The notes beneath the pieces were generated by a model, which saw only the letters and a list, made by a program, of their open reading frames with translations, was not told where the DNA came from and did not search any database. From Euptelea pleiosperma (taxonomy: Eukaryota > Streptophyta > Magnoliopsida > Ranunculales > Eupteleaceae), in NCBI GenBank assembly GCA_035048495.1, contig CM068552.1:23934154-23998153 (forward strand): a stretch of 64,000 bases of DNA. Reading direction: 5' to 3'. Below are positions 26,001 to 34,900 of the stretch, in pieces. The translations under genes and the position numbers were made by a program. The number at the start of each line of letters is the position of its first letter. Position 1 is the stretch's first letter.

Positions 26001-29000
26001 AATCTCTTGCACTGTGCGCATGAATAAGAAACTCTCACTGATATCAGGCTCCATAGAGTTGAGGAGACATGACATGACCGTAAGATCATCTGTCTGCCAC
26101 TGTCGATAAGATGGATCAGATCTGGGAGGCTCAACTGTATCTCCTGTAGTGTGGGCAAGTTTCCCACGGCCCCCAATGAACAACCGTGTAGCCTTAGCCC
26201 AACGTAACTAGTTCTTGCCATCTAACTTCACTGAGGTGATCTGCAAACTTGGGTTCTCATAGGCTAAGTGCTGCACTATAAGGTCTCCAACTCCACTGGA
26301 GGGAACTTCTGACCCGGATGGAGAAACTAAGGAAGGTGGAGGAACCACGGGAGGTGGAGGATCTGCCATGAAGACTATGGCCAAAGAAACTATAGAAGTA
26401 CCAGATTGAAGATCAAATCGAGATCCAGATAAGACTAAATCACCACATCAAGAGCCAAGAAACATTCGAATAGGTCCTAATAGGCATTTTAGGACTCAAA
26501 TAAATATTTCGGGAAGGCTAATGGCAGAGAACAGCAGCATAGAGATCGTTAAAAACATCCTGAAGCTACTAGAAGGCATTGCAAATAGATCTGAGATCAT
26601 AAGAGGAAGGATGAAGATCCAACCGATTGCCCAAATTGGCTAAAAAAGTCGTTGGCGGTAACTAGTGGGTAGAAAAAAATTCCCACAACCTTCAATCCTT
26701 TGTGGAATCACTCATGTCATATATCCACATGTTGTTGAGATTGGGGGGGCTAGATCGAAGCAACAAACCCCCCCAAAAAAGTCATTAAGGGTTAGAAAAA
26801 CCTGTTGGTTCGAAAACTGAGTTTTCTCAATTTTTCGAGGAAAATGGCTCAAAAACCCTTGAGATGGATCCCAAAAATCTTGAAAAAATAACCAAAAATC
26901 CTTAAAAAATGAGATCTAGCTAATGGTAGAGTTTGGGAGTGAAAAGGAGGAGACCTGCCCGTACGATGCTGACATCAGCCTATGGCTTGGATGTTGGATG
27001 ACGTCATTACCTTCTTGGATGAAGTCCGAGAAGAAACCCTTCTATCAGCCCTGCAACTTTGCTCTGATACCAAGTTGAATTATAGAATTAGGGTTCCACA
27101 GTATGTGAGAGAGAGAGAGAGAGAGAGAAAAGAGAGAAGAGGGAGAAATGGATGTCTCGTGATTAGTTCACAATGACTTCATAAATCTTATTTATGTAGA
27201 GAAAATACATAAAAGACAAATATACCCCTTAAGAGGAGTATTTACAGAACTACCCCCGATACATATAAAATACGTATTTCTACGTATATGATAACAGTTT
27301 TTAACAAAGCACATTTATTTGATGAAAAGCAGATCTATAATTCCATAATAATAAGTCATAAGTTATAACTCTTAAGCATAATATATCATTCATAATTCCA
27401 AAATCGGCAAAATCGATATCAAAAGGGGAAAAATGGGTCTCAATCAATTAATCGGCAAAATTCGGCAAAATCGCTGATTAATCGCCGAGTTTTTTTTATT
27501 AATAGGAGATTTTGTCGATTAATCGGCAATTGATTCGTGAATTCGAAAACTCGGAGATATTTGTGACTAGGGTTGAGACTTTTGTTGGCTTCTTGGTCCT
27601 CCTCCAAGCTCTCCCTTAGGTTTTAAATCATCAATCTTCCATGTGGGTAAGCTCAGCTTCGGCTTTAGCAAAGGACCTTACTATGTAAGTGCAAGCCATG
27701 GTCTCCTCAACGAGGATTTTACTTGTTTAGCATCAATGGAGGCTTGGGAAGATTAGGGTTAGCTTTTTGGCTCTTGGAAAACTAAGATATTACTTAGGAA
27801 TAATTCCCATACTTTCTCTAGTCCGAAGCCTTCATTATATAGCTAAGAAAACCCATCTACAACGGTCAAAAATCCGACCGTTCGAGGGTCTCTCGACCGA
27901 GCTGACTATGTTTTTGAGAAAACTTAACACAATTGAAGTTCGGTCGACCGAGGTAAATGGTCGGATGACTGAGCCTTCCTCTTTGTCAGACGACCGAGCC
28001 TTAGGAGATTTTACTGTATGAGCTCATTTTGTCTGGGAGATTTTCACTTGCACAATGTTCACACTATTTTCATTTTTAAAAAAATCCTATTTTGATTCAA
28101 TAAAATTCCAGCAAAATCAAAAGTGATTATTCAGTTCAAGAACAAAATATGGTTTTTGGAAGTTGGTAAACAAATTGGACTTCCAAACGAAAAGGCTTTT
28201 TCCAGATCTTAAAAGTTGATAAATTTTTTTATATGAAAACAATTCTAAAACACCAAAGACCAGTAAAAAATCTCAAATATTACATGACTTTACATGATCT
28301 ACGAATGATGCTTGATCGTAGCCTTGATCTTCATGTTTTTTCTCTCTCAGATATTACATGACTTGATCCAGACAGAGACATAAACACACATGACATGGAA
28401 TTGACAAAATAATTAAGTATAACTTTACATGAACTTAGTTCTTTAAGTAAATTTTATCTCCACAGCTCTACCCCGATTGATTTCACTCGTGCTTGCTTAC
28501 TTGCTCTTATGCTTTCTAATTTTCCGTTCTCTTGGTATTCTTGAGGTTCTATCATTTTCTTGCATTATCAAGACAAATTACTCTATAATAGTTTCAACTA
28601 ATGCCATATTATAGGTTGGGAAAATAAATGCAACTGGAGTTGCATAACGTTCTCAACTTCTGGAAACAGTTTAATGCAAAGATGCATTTATTCTGGTGGA
28701 CTTCTACACCTTTTGTGAAAATTGGGTTGATTAGTGCTCATCACATTTATGCTTGAACCATTTCCATAAGGCCTTGTTCAAATTTATTTATGCAGACATG
28801 GTTTGTATTAACACTACTGATATCCACCTTTTTCTTAGGTGACGGACAAAATTTTGCACGAGGAAGTAATGAATGGCTTCATGAATATCAAAGATGGCAG
28901 AATCAAGGATGATGGATATATTTACATGGTACTTGAATATGGAGAAATCGATTTGGCTCATATGCTGTCGCAGAAGTGGAAAGAAATGGAGAACTCCAAT

Positions 29001-32000
29001 TGGAGTATAGATGAGAACTGGCTTCGGTTCTATTGGCAGGTCTTCTATCACCACCTTGCCTTAATTCATGGTTGTTTAGTTGTAGCTAGTGATCTATGAG
29101 GCTCTAATAATGATTTTTGCATAACAATTCTACTATTGGCTTTGTCACGGAATCCTTATTCTTACTTTCACTTGAATCTTAGTTCTCTGAAGTCGTTTAG
29201 GAAGGTAGGAAACATGTTTGTGTGGGTTTTTGAGAAGCAATGTGGTATACTTTCCTTCTTTTGAGGAATTTCTGAAAATGGTGAAGACAACAAAAAAAAA
29301 ACAAACTCCTGTTTACTTTAAACTTCCATTTTGTGAAAATTGTGAGTTCTTTCTACATAAATTTAGCAATTAATCCCAAATATTTATGAGGCTGGATTTT
29401 TCATTGAACTCCGACCTAGTTTCTTTTTTCTTTTTTGATAAGTATAGACTTTATTGAAAGGAAGAGAGAATACAAGAGGGGCAGCAAGGGAGGTTGAGAT
29501 AGCCTCCCCCAACCAGCCCCAAGCAAACTAGCCTACATCCTTAAGACAAAGGAGATCCCATCGGAACACAGTCCTCGAAAAACAGCCCTTTACATTCAAT
29601 GTAGAGCTTAGACCAAAGAAACAACAGCCCTTTTATATTTATGATGATAGCCCCCATTCCTTCACTCCTTCCTTCGAACACACGCTGGTTCCTCTCTTTC
29701 CATATCCCCCAGAAATGGCCATAGGTAGAAGCTTCCACAGAATCCGTCCTTTTTGAGAAAAAGCTGACGTCCTCCAACAAGACAGGAGGTCCATCACAGA
29801 GGCTGGCATAACCCAGTGCATCTCGAACTCCATGAGAAAGGAGGACCACACCTCCCTTACCACGTGGCAGTGCAAGAGGAGGTGGTTAACACTCTCTCCA
29901 CTTTGCTTGCACATGCAGCAGTAATCGACCAGGATGAACCCTCTAGATCTCAAGTAGTCAATGGTCAAAATCTTGTCCATCGCTACTGCCCACACAAAGA
30001 ACGCCACTTTGGTCGGGATCCTGGACTTCCATACCAAGGTAGATGGGAAGGGTGCGTTGTTACCTCCCTAGAGCTCGTCGTAGAAGGACCTCACCGAAAA
30101 CGTCCCACTTTTCGACCCTTTCCAAATCCTCTTATCCTGATCCTCTGGAGATGGAGTAGTGTCCTGGAGACGGCTAGCAATCTCACCATGGGCTCAATCT
30201 CCCAATCGCTTAGGTTTCTCCTAAACCCTAGGTTCCATCCCATCACCTCCCCATCCCGTTGGGCACAATCTTGGATAGTCCAGTTCTTCCTGTCCGATAA
30301 CGAGTATAGAACCGGAAAGGCCTCTTTTAAAGTCCCTTCTCCACACCAGCAGTCCTCCCAAAACTTGATTCTATTGCCCAGCCCTGCTTCATACCGGATT
30401 CCACTAGAAAATACCCTAGAGATTTTTTGAATACCTCACCAAACGCTGCAGCCATAAGGAAGTGTAGTCCCTCTACTTTCCCATCCAAAGTGGTGCTCCC
30501 CATACTTAGCCGCTATCGACTCCCTCCACGGGCCATCAAGCTCCTCTCCAAACCTCCATAGCCATTTTCCCAAGAGCGCTTTATTCATCTATTTGATACG
30601 CTTTATCCCCTCTCCTTTTTTCAATTGAAACTCCGACCTAGTTTCAATTGGTAGTTTATAGTTATTTAGCAGTATCTTACTGGTATCTTGTCGGCATCTC
30701 TTCAGTTTTCAATTTATTTCATATCCATTTCACATTGGCAGATTACCATTTCTTCAAGCTTTGAAGTGTTAACTTCATTGGTCGCTTGTTGATAGATGTT
30801 TCTGACATTGGTTTCCAATTTCTTTCCCATAGGTGTAAATCATGATCATCATTTATTCCATATTTGCATGAGCTGAGCACGTGGTACTAAAAGTTGCATG
30901 TCATGGATCAGCTGGTTTTTAGTTTTTTTTTAATATCTTTTGTGTTATATTCTGAATATATATATGAACATGCTAGTCATATGAATCTGAATTATGTGAT
31001 ACATTCAGTGGTTACAAGATCTTTTTCATTTTACGAATCATGTGCAAATCACACCCAGATTTAGCAAATCAATAAATGGGTATTAGTAATTAGTTAAAAA
31101 AGATAACGTAAAAAAACCTAATATATTATAAAAAAAATTGGTTAAGTCTATGTACTGAACATGTCACATCAAAATATGTGGTAATGTGACTTTGGCTTAC
31201 AACATAGTCGGAGGAAGCATAACTGGGCATCATAGTCTAGGGTAGATCTAAGAATCTGTAAAAAATTAAGCAGAAAATTCACAAAGAAGATATAAACATA
31301 AGACATTCAAAGAATTATGGTAATGAACTCAATTGATGGAGTGTGCCAAATTATAGGAGCGAAGAGCCTAGGATGACAATAAGAAGAGCTCTAATGTTTA
31401 ATGAACTCAATAACAGTGTTATAAAGTAGAACTCAATTTTGCAGAGTATCAGTTCGTATCTAGCTGGTACCCAATGATATGATGCCAAAAAATAAAAATA
31501 AAAAATTTAAAATCGATAAGCTCTTTATATTTTTATGTTTCTTTTTCTTTTATTTTTCTAAATCTTTCTTTCAGAAAAATGAAAGAAAAATAAAGAAAAA
31601 TAATCATATGAAAAACTGTATTTATGTCTCTCTCTTGCTAAATTTTATCAACATTTGATGGAAATTGAATCGGTTACACACTTACACAAGGTAAATGTTC
31701 ACGTTACACTATTGATGCACTTTTTACATGGGTGTATTGAGCAACAAATTAGACCATGGTATGAGTTAAGGAGTAGAAATTGGTGATTGGTAAAATACCT
31801 GTTGGCTGATTCTTTTTCTGTGTTTGGTGAAGTCATCTCTGGCAACAGTTCTATGATGGACTTGCTTATGGGTACTTTTCATTCACACATTAATACTTAA
31901 TTGTTCACAAATTTATTAAGCAACAGCAGAAGCTGTATGTTCTCGATTGATCCATAGAGAATGTCATTTCTGATGATTGATAACCTTGGCCAATTTTATT

Positions 32001-33328
32001 TTCATTGAAAGCTATATTGGTATTATTATATGCATTCTTTCAAACAAAGATTATCATTGTTGGGGTGAATAGTATTAATGTTATGATTTTGTTGACGATG
32101 CAGTCAACTGGTGCATTTTTCTGTTTTCCCATTAAATCTCCAGATTCTTTTACCCTTTTATTTTATTTTTTTTCGTAATTCTATTCCTTGATAAACCAGT
32201 GTCAAAATTTGTCTACTCAGTTTAATCAGCTGTTCAAGAGATCTTTTGCTAGGATCAGTTCAAGCCTATATTAGTGCACACCATATACATTTTATGCTGA
32301 TAAGCTGTACACATATGCCCACATCTGAAGCTAGTTGGTCTGCATATAAAGTTTTGCAAGAGTCATGTGCTAGCATTCTTGTAAATGAACTTTGTTATTT
32401 TCAGGCCAGAAGATTAATCTGTTAAAGAAGAATGCTGACTTGTTTCATCTTGGCAGCAAATACTTCAAGCTGTAAACACGATACATGAGGAGCGCATTGT
32501 GCACTCTGACTTGAAGCCAGCTAACTTCCTTCTCGTCAGAGGTTCACTGAAGCTGATTGATTTTGGAATTGCCAAAGCTATAATGAGTGATACGACAAAC
32601 ATCCAACGAGACTCACAGGTTCTATTCACTCAATTTATTTATTTTTGTGTGGCTAATTAGAACATGATAGGGAAATACGGAAAAGAGCAACAAATTACTT
32701 CTATCTCATCTGTTGGTAATATATAATACTGCAGGTGGGTACATTGAGCTACATGTCTCCAGAAGCATTCATGTGCAATGAGAACGATGCAAATGGAAAC
32801 ACTATTAAGTGTGGTCGACCATCAGATATCTGGTCCCTCGGCTGCATTCTGTACCAAATGGTCTATGGGAGAACACCATTTTCAGAATACAAGACATTCT
32901 GGGCCAAGTTCAAGGTCATAACAGACCGAAACCATGAGATTACGTATGAACCAGTTTCAAACCCATGGCTACTTGATCTTATGAAGAAGTGTCTTGCATG
33001 GGATCGCAATGAAAGATGGCGGATACCTCAGCTGCTTCAACATCCCTTCCTTGTTCCTCCAATACCATCCCAGCTGTCGTCGCCCAAAGATCAAAGCTGT
33101 AAAATGCTTCAGCAGATTGTGGAAGCTTATGGGAATGATCATGAAGCATCCAGGCTGTGTACTCAGCTCCAACAACTCCTTACAGACCCTGTCCCTCATA
33201 TAACATCTCATTTGTCCGCATCACAAGACCAACAATGTAGGTTGCTGTCGCAAATGTCACGGCTTTGCTCTCAACTCGAGCAACGCCTAGCAAACCTTGG
33301 GAAAGGGGTAACAGATCCGAGCATGTAA
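10892..33328 (+). CDS. MPS1: MPS1/TTK-like dual-specificity protein kinase, six exons
   Basis: CDS joins 10892-11033, 11175-11579, 11678-12759, 28839-29039, 32457-32618 and 32735-33328: 861 codons plus TAA. The N-terminal half (about residues 1-470) is low-complexity and Ser-rich. The kinase domain follows, with glycine loop GKIGSGG at about 481, ATP-binding lysine in YALKK at about 505, catalytic loop HSDLKPANF at 626, DFG at 645, and activation segment with [11 protein letters not shown] at 665. The loop resembles the TTK family, where DSQVGT precedes the PPEA/SPEA box, and HSD replaces HRD. Known family role: the spindle-assembly-checkpoint kinase acting at kinetochores. Function here is inferred by homology. 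All introns are GT-AG with compatible phases, so the gene looks intact despite the TE-filled introns 3 (16.1 kb) and 4 (3.4 kb). The start is the ATG at 10892; an upstream ATG at 10873 opens a 12-codon frame ending inside the CDS. No clear TATA box or poly(A) signal was identified. Confidence 0.93.
11175..11579 (+). CDS. MPS1: MPS1 exon 2
   Basis: Acceptor TTTCCAG, donor GTAAGT. It encodes a charged, low-complexity stretch starting [18 protein letters not shown]. Length 405 nt keeps phase 1. No recognised domain; it belongs to the variable N-terminal region. Confidence 0.85.
11678..12759 (+). CDS. MPS1: MPS1 exon 3 (regulatory region and kinase N-lobe)
   Basis: Acceptor TTTATGCAG, donor GAG|GTACAA. 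The first two-thirds is Ser/Thr-rich linker. The last 80 codons start the kinase domain: glycine-rich loop, the YALKK lysine, and the helix-C region ending in IIQLIDYE. It ends in phase 0, followed by a 16-kb intron. Confidence 0.92.
13497..15400 (+). pseudogene. LINE ORF1 (DUF4283-type nucleic-acid-binding protein), broken
   Basis: Starts ATG at 13497 with [20 protein letters not shown], stops near 13635, and resumes at 13707-14156 with [20 protein letters not shown]. This matches the N-terminal domain found in ORF1 of plant L1 LINEs. A zinc-knuckle-like ACDKCGGG lies near 14230. Later frames (14286-15381) lack recognised domains. Confidence 0.7.
15401..16280 (+). other. LINE middle region
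   Basis: Open pieces at 15801-16058 and 16089-16280 have no recognised domain. They probably represent the end of ORF1 or the ORF1/ORF2 linker, since endonuclease similarity starts at about 16290. Confidence 0.4.
16292..19755 (+). pseudogene. LINE ORF2 (endonuclease, reverse transcriptase, zf-RVT), broken
   Basis: The endonuclease begins [13 protein letters not shown], where TAG at 16301 stands for the Trp of the MSWNVRG motif. Frames continue through 16866 (WDFHIIRH). RT pieces: IHEINGT-like region at 17310, a [14 protein letters not shown] motif near 17535 (here [10 protein letters not shown]), and the catalytic FADDTLVF near 18220. The C-terminal domain has CxxC and H/C ligands at 19363-19755 ([17 protein letters not shown], then [12 protein letters not shown]). 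There are at least six frame breaks. Confidence 0.85.
19967..19974. repeat. 8-bp target-site duplication, left (hAT-like MITE)
   Basis: GTTGAGAC, repeated exactly at 27572-27579. Confidence 0.8.
20123..20127. repeat. 5-bp target-site duplication of the copia element
   Basis: GTTTT before the left LTR, repeated at 27297-27301 after the right LTR. Confidence 0.75.
20300..20308. repeat. 9-bp target-site duplication of the Mutator-like element
   Basis: TTTAAAGAA, repeated exactly at 21903-21911. In the partner LTR the same place reads ATTTACAGAACTACCC with one copy and no insertion. Confidence 0.88.
20309..21902. mobile_element. Mutator-like non-autonomous DNA transposon inside the copia LTR
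   Basis: 1594 bp. The ends, read inward, are GCGAGAATTACCATAAAAGC and GGGAAAATTACTTTTAAGTC; the first 31 bases match at 22 positions. With the 9-bp duplication this indicates a MULE. There is no transposase; the interior has many copies of ACTGGTTCAACCAGTTT-like sequence (about 20560-21230) and a duplicated CTTCTTCAGCTTCTTCCTTG block at about 21290-21370. The uninterrupted LTR at 27073-27296 serves as the empty site. Confidence 0.85.
21966..26369 (-). pseudogene. Copia gag-pol polyprotein, several stops
   Basis: Starts ATG at 26369 ([13 protein letters not shown]). Gag follows, with a zinc knuckle [14 protein letters not shown] at about 25470-25420. Protease motif [10 protein letters not shown] lies at about 25155. 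Integrase HHCC region is at about 24770-24650, with catalytic Asp in HSDV and HTDQSGEY and Glu in NGVTERK. RT has [10 protein letters not shown] at about 22925 and RNase H has [10 protein letters not shown] at about 22430. The last 802 codons (24374-21966) are one open frame. Inactivating changes: TAG at 26210, 25590 region and 24575 and 24425, TAA near 25212, and a frameshift near 24740. DSGA and YVDD are unchanged. Confidence 0.9.
27073..27296 (-). repeat. Copia 5' LTR
   Basis: Complete 224-bp LTR next to the primer-binding site TGGTATCAGAGC. It carries a longer GA repeat (27108-27128) than its partner. Confidence 0.92.
27580..28838. other. MPS1: Distal part of MPS1 intron 3
   Basis: No gene. 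A stretch at 27840-28010 repeats GACCGAGC/TCGACCGAG-like words and may be an old transposon piece. The rest is AT-rich intron ending at the acceptor TTTTCTTAG. Confidence 0.5.
28839..29039 (+). CDS. MPS1: MPS1 exon 4 (kinase hinge region)
   Basis: Acceptor TTTTCTTAG, donor CAG|GTCTTC; 67 codons from [10 protein letters not shown] to WLRFYWQ. It contains the hinge [17 protein letters not shown], close to the TTK family hinge (MVMECGNIDL type). Found 16 kb downstream of exon 3 with exactly compatible phase. Confidence 0.92.
29040..32456 (+). other. MPS1: MPS1 intron 4
   Basis: GTCTTC to TTGGCAG, 3.4 kb. It contains a 5'-truncated LINE (29424-30628). The remaining 30646-32456 is AT-rich with no recognised element. 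Confidence 0.85.
29407..30645 (-). mobile_element. 5'-truncated LINE with 17-bp target-site duplication
   Basis: AACTCCGACCTAGTTTC occurs at 29407-29423 and 30629-30645. Between them is a - strand LINE 3' part: its poly(A) appears as TTTTTTCTTTTTT right after the left duplication, and the coding part gives the C-terminal zinc-binding domain ([20 protein letters not shown], then [18 protein letters not shown] at about 30037-29850). Length 1205 bp, antisense to MPS1, with a frameshift near 29650. Confidence 0.92.
32457..32618 (+). CDS. MPS1: MPS1 exon 5 (catalytic loop and DFG)
   Basis: Acceptor CTTGGCAG, donor CAG|GTTCTA; exactly 54 codons. It carries HSDLKPANF (catalytic Asp and Asn) and LIDFGIAKA (Mg-binding Asp). 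Phase 0 on both sides. Confidence 0.93.
32735..33328 (+). CDS. MPS1: MPS1 exon 6 (C-lobe and C-terminal tail)
   Basis: Acceptor ACTGCAG, then GTGGGTACATTG in phase 0; the first codon is Val, not a start. It holds [19 protein letters not shown] and [17 protein letters not shown], then a tail of about 90 residues rich in Gln, Leu and Ser. Stop TAA at 33326-33328. Confidence 0.93.
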   Translation: MGTLSYMSPEAFMCNENDANGNTIKCGRPSDIWSLGCILYQMVYGRTPFSEYKTFWAKFKVITDRNHEITYEPVSNPWLLDLMKKCLAWDRNERWRIPQLLQHPFLVPPIPSQLSSPKDQSCKMLQQIVEAYGNDHEASRLCTQLQQLLTDPVPHITSHLSASQDQQCRLLSQMSRLCSQLEQRLANLGKGVTDPSM

Positions 33329-34208
33329 AGCAGAAACTGATAGGCTTCAGCTTCAGATTGTGTACTTAAATGAGTGGAAGGGGGTTGGCGTTTGGCAATG
33401 TTCATTCTCTTCCATTCTTTTCTTTGTGCTTCCATCTAATCATTACTGTTGTTTTATTGTGTTCTGTTAAAAGAAAAGAAGAAAGTATGCACCACGTGGT
33501 TGGTGAATTTGTCTGCCATAATTGAGTTCATTTGTTCATATACTCTGTTTTAAGCTTCTATGGTCAATTAGATTTCCATAGAAACTACCAGGTAGTAAAA
33601 TATTTTCTCCTTTTTTCAGTTTAACTCATTGTTATAGATAAAATGTAAATACCAATGGACGCAATGGAAGCCTACATAGTACATGAACAGATGAGAGACG
33701 AACAGAGACAGAGTCCACAGATGAGAGGAACAGAGACAGAGTCAATGATAGCTACAAGGGAGAGCAGTACATGAACAGAGAGTCCACGGATGAGAGCCGA
33801 ATTGATGGGTTATTCGGATCTAAAACAGAGATTGTAGAAGCTATGACATGATTGAAGAAGGGGTCCCAGTGGTCAAAGTCATATCAGGTCAAATTGGAGT
33901 GTACAGATCGCAAGAAAGGGCAAAGGGTCAAAATCAAGTGTTTGAAGGATTTCACAAAAATTGGCCCCCTTTGGATGAATTTAAGGCCATACGATTGTGT
34001 AGAATGAAAAATTAGACAATCGTATGCCCCTAGATTTCATCAAGCCAAAACAGTTTCAAAGGAAAAGTCAAAACAATACAGACAGTGTAGGGACAAAATG
34101 GTCATTTTCAAAAATCAGAGGCTGAGCCTCAATCTTAGTGAAGTAAAGGATACAATAGTGTAAAATGTATAATACACAATCATGAGGTCAGAATGGATTT
34201 TCAAGGGA
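33329..34208. other. Region downstream of MPS1
   Basis: The first 150-250 bp is probably 3' UTR. A short GA-rich repeat at 33670-33800 uses GAACAGAGACAGAGTC twice. No gene seen. Confidence 0.4.
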
Positions 34209-34559
34209 GTTACAAACAAGGTTTAAAGGTGGCCGTTTTAACGGACTGGGGGCATTACCGTTAAAACGGATTGAAACGGCCAGGGGCAAAAATGGAAAAG
34301 CGGAATTTAACGGAAAAAGTGGCGTTGAAATTCAAATTTTGAAATTTTCAAAAAAAAAAGGAATTTAACGAATTTAATGGCCGTTTTTTTTCACAAAATT
34401 TTTCAGAATTTAACTGCTGTAGAAACGAATTTAAAGGCCGTTAAATTCAAAGCGTCAAAACGTGTTTAAATGGTTTTAACGGAAATGGGCTTGGGACGTT
34501 GCCGTTTAAACGGCCGTTAAAACGGTTTAAACGACAGTTTTTAAAACCATGGTTACAAA
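34209..34559. mobile_element. hAT-like MITE with 8-bp duplication
   Basis: Element 34217-34551 (335 bp) between two copies of GTTACAAA (34209-34216, 34552-34559). Ends CAAGGTTTAAAG and, on the other strand, CATGGTTTTAAA. The interior is rich in the palindromic word CCGTTTTAACGG / CCGTTAAAACGG, so a single strand could fold extensively. No coding sequence. Confidence 0.82.
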
Positions 34560-34604
34560 TGCCATGAAACTTAACACTATTGTTCTGTGAGTAATTTTAA
34601 CCAA

Positions 34605-34900
34605 GGTTTAAAAAACGGCCGTTACAACAAAAATAACGGCCGTTATTTTCTGTTATAATGGGAATAACGACCGTTATTTTCTAGAACAATTTGTGAAAAA
34701 AATGGCCTTTTTTTTCTCATTATTTTTCTGTTATTTTCTATTTTTCAAAATTTGAATTCCAGCACCATTTTTTTCCGTTATTTTCTGAAAAATTTGTGAA
34801 AAAAAATGGCATTTTTTTCTCGTTATTTTTCTGTTATTTTCTATTTTTCAAATTTTAAAATTCGAAATTTGAATTCCAGCACCATTTGTTTTCCGTTAAA
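34605..34900. mobile_element. Second, partial copy of the same hAT-like MITE family
   Basis: Starts CAAGGTTTAAAAAACGGCCG like the element at 34217, but no right end was found. Its interior holds two copies of a roughly 100-bp unit (about 34690-34790 and 34795-34890) sharing GAATTCCAGCACCATTT. Confidence 0.6.

Larger units (their letters stand above)
20128..27296 (-). mobile_element. Ty1/copia retrotransposon in MPS1 intron 3
   Basis: Antisense to MPS1. The 5' LTR is 27296-27073 (224 bp) and the 3' LTR is 21958-20128 (about 228 bp once a 1.6-kb insertion is removed). Primer-binding site TGGTATCAGAGC at 27072-27061; polypurine tract TTGAGGGGGAG at 21969-21959. The LTRs begin TGTTATCA and end CAACT, unusual instead of CA, but flush with both the PBS and the duplication GTTTT. 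By eye the LTRs differ at about six of 220 positions plus a 12-bp duplication and variable GA repeats, so the insertion is fairly young. Confidence 0.92.
19975..27571. mobile_element. hAT-like MITE split by a copia insertion
   Basis: Left part 19975-20127 and right part 27302-27571 together give about 420 bp. The left end is CATAGTCACAAA; the right end read on the - strand is CCTAGTCACAAA, an 11/12 terminal inverted repeat. The 8-bp flanking duplication GTTGAGAC fits the hAT superfamily. The interior is built of short ATCGGCAAAA-type repeats on both sides of the break, and has no coding capacity. Confidence 0.78.
12760..28838 (+). other. MPS1: MPS1 intron 3, 16.1 kb, TE-filled
   Basis: Begins GTACAA and ends TTCTTAG. 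Contents in order: about 0.7 kb without recognised features (12760-13450), a LINE (about 13450-19893), a hAT-like MITE split by a copia element (19975-27571), a copy of an unidentified CGACCGAG-rich sequence (27840-28020), and about 0.8 kb of AT-rich intron. Without LINE, copia and MITE it would be roughly 2 kb. Confidence 0.88.
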
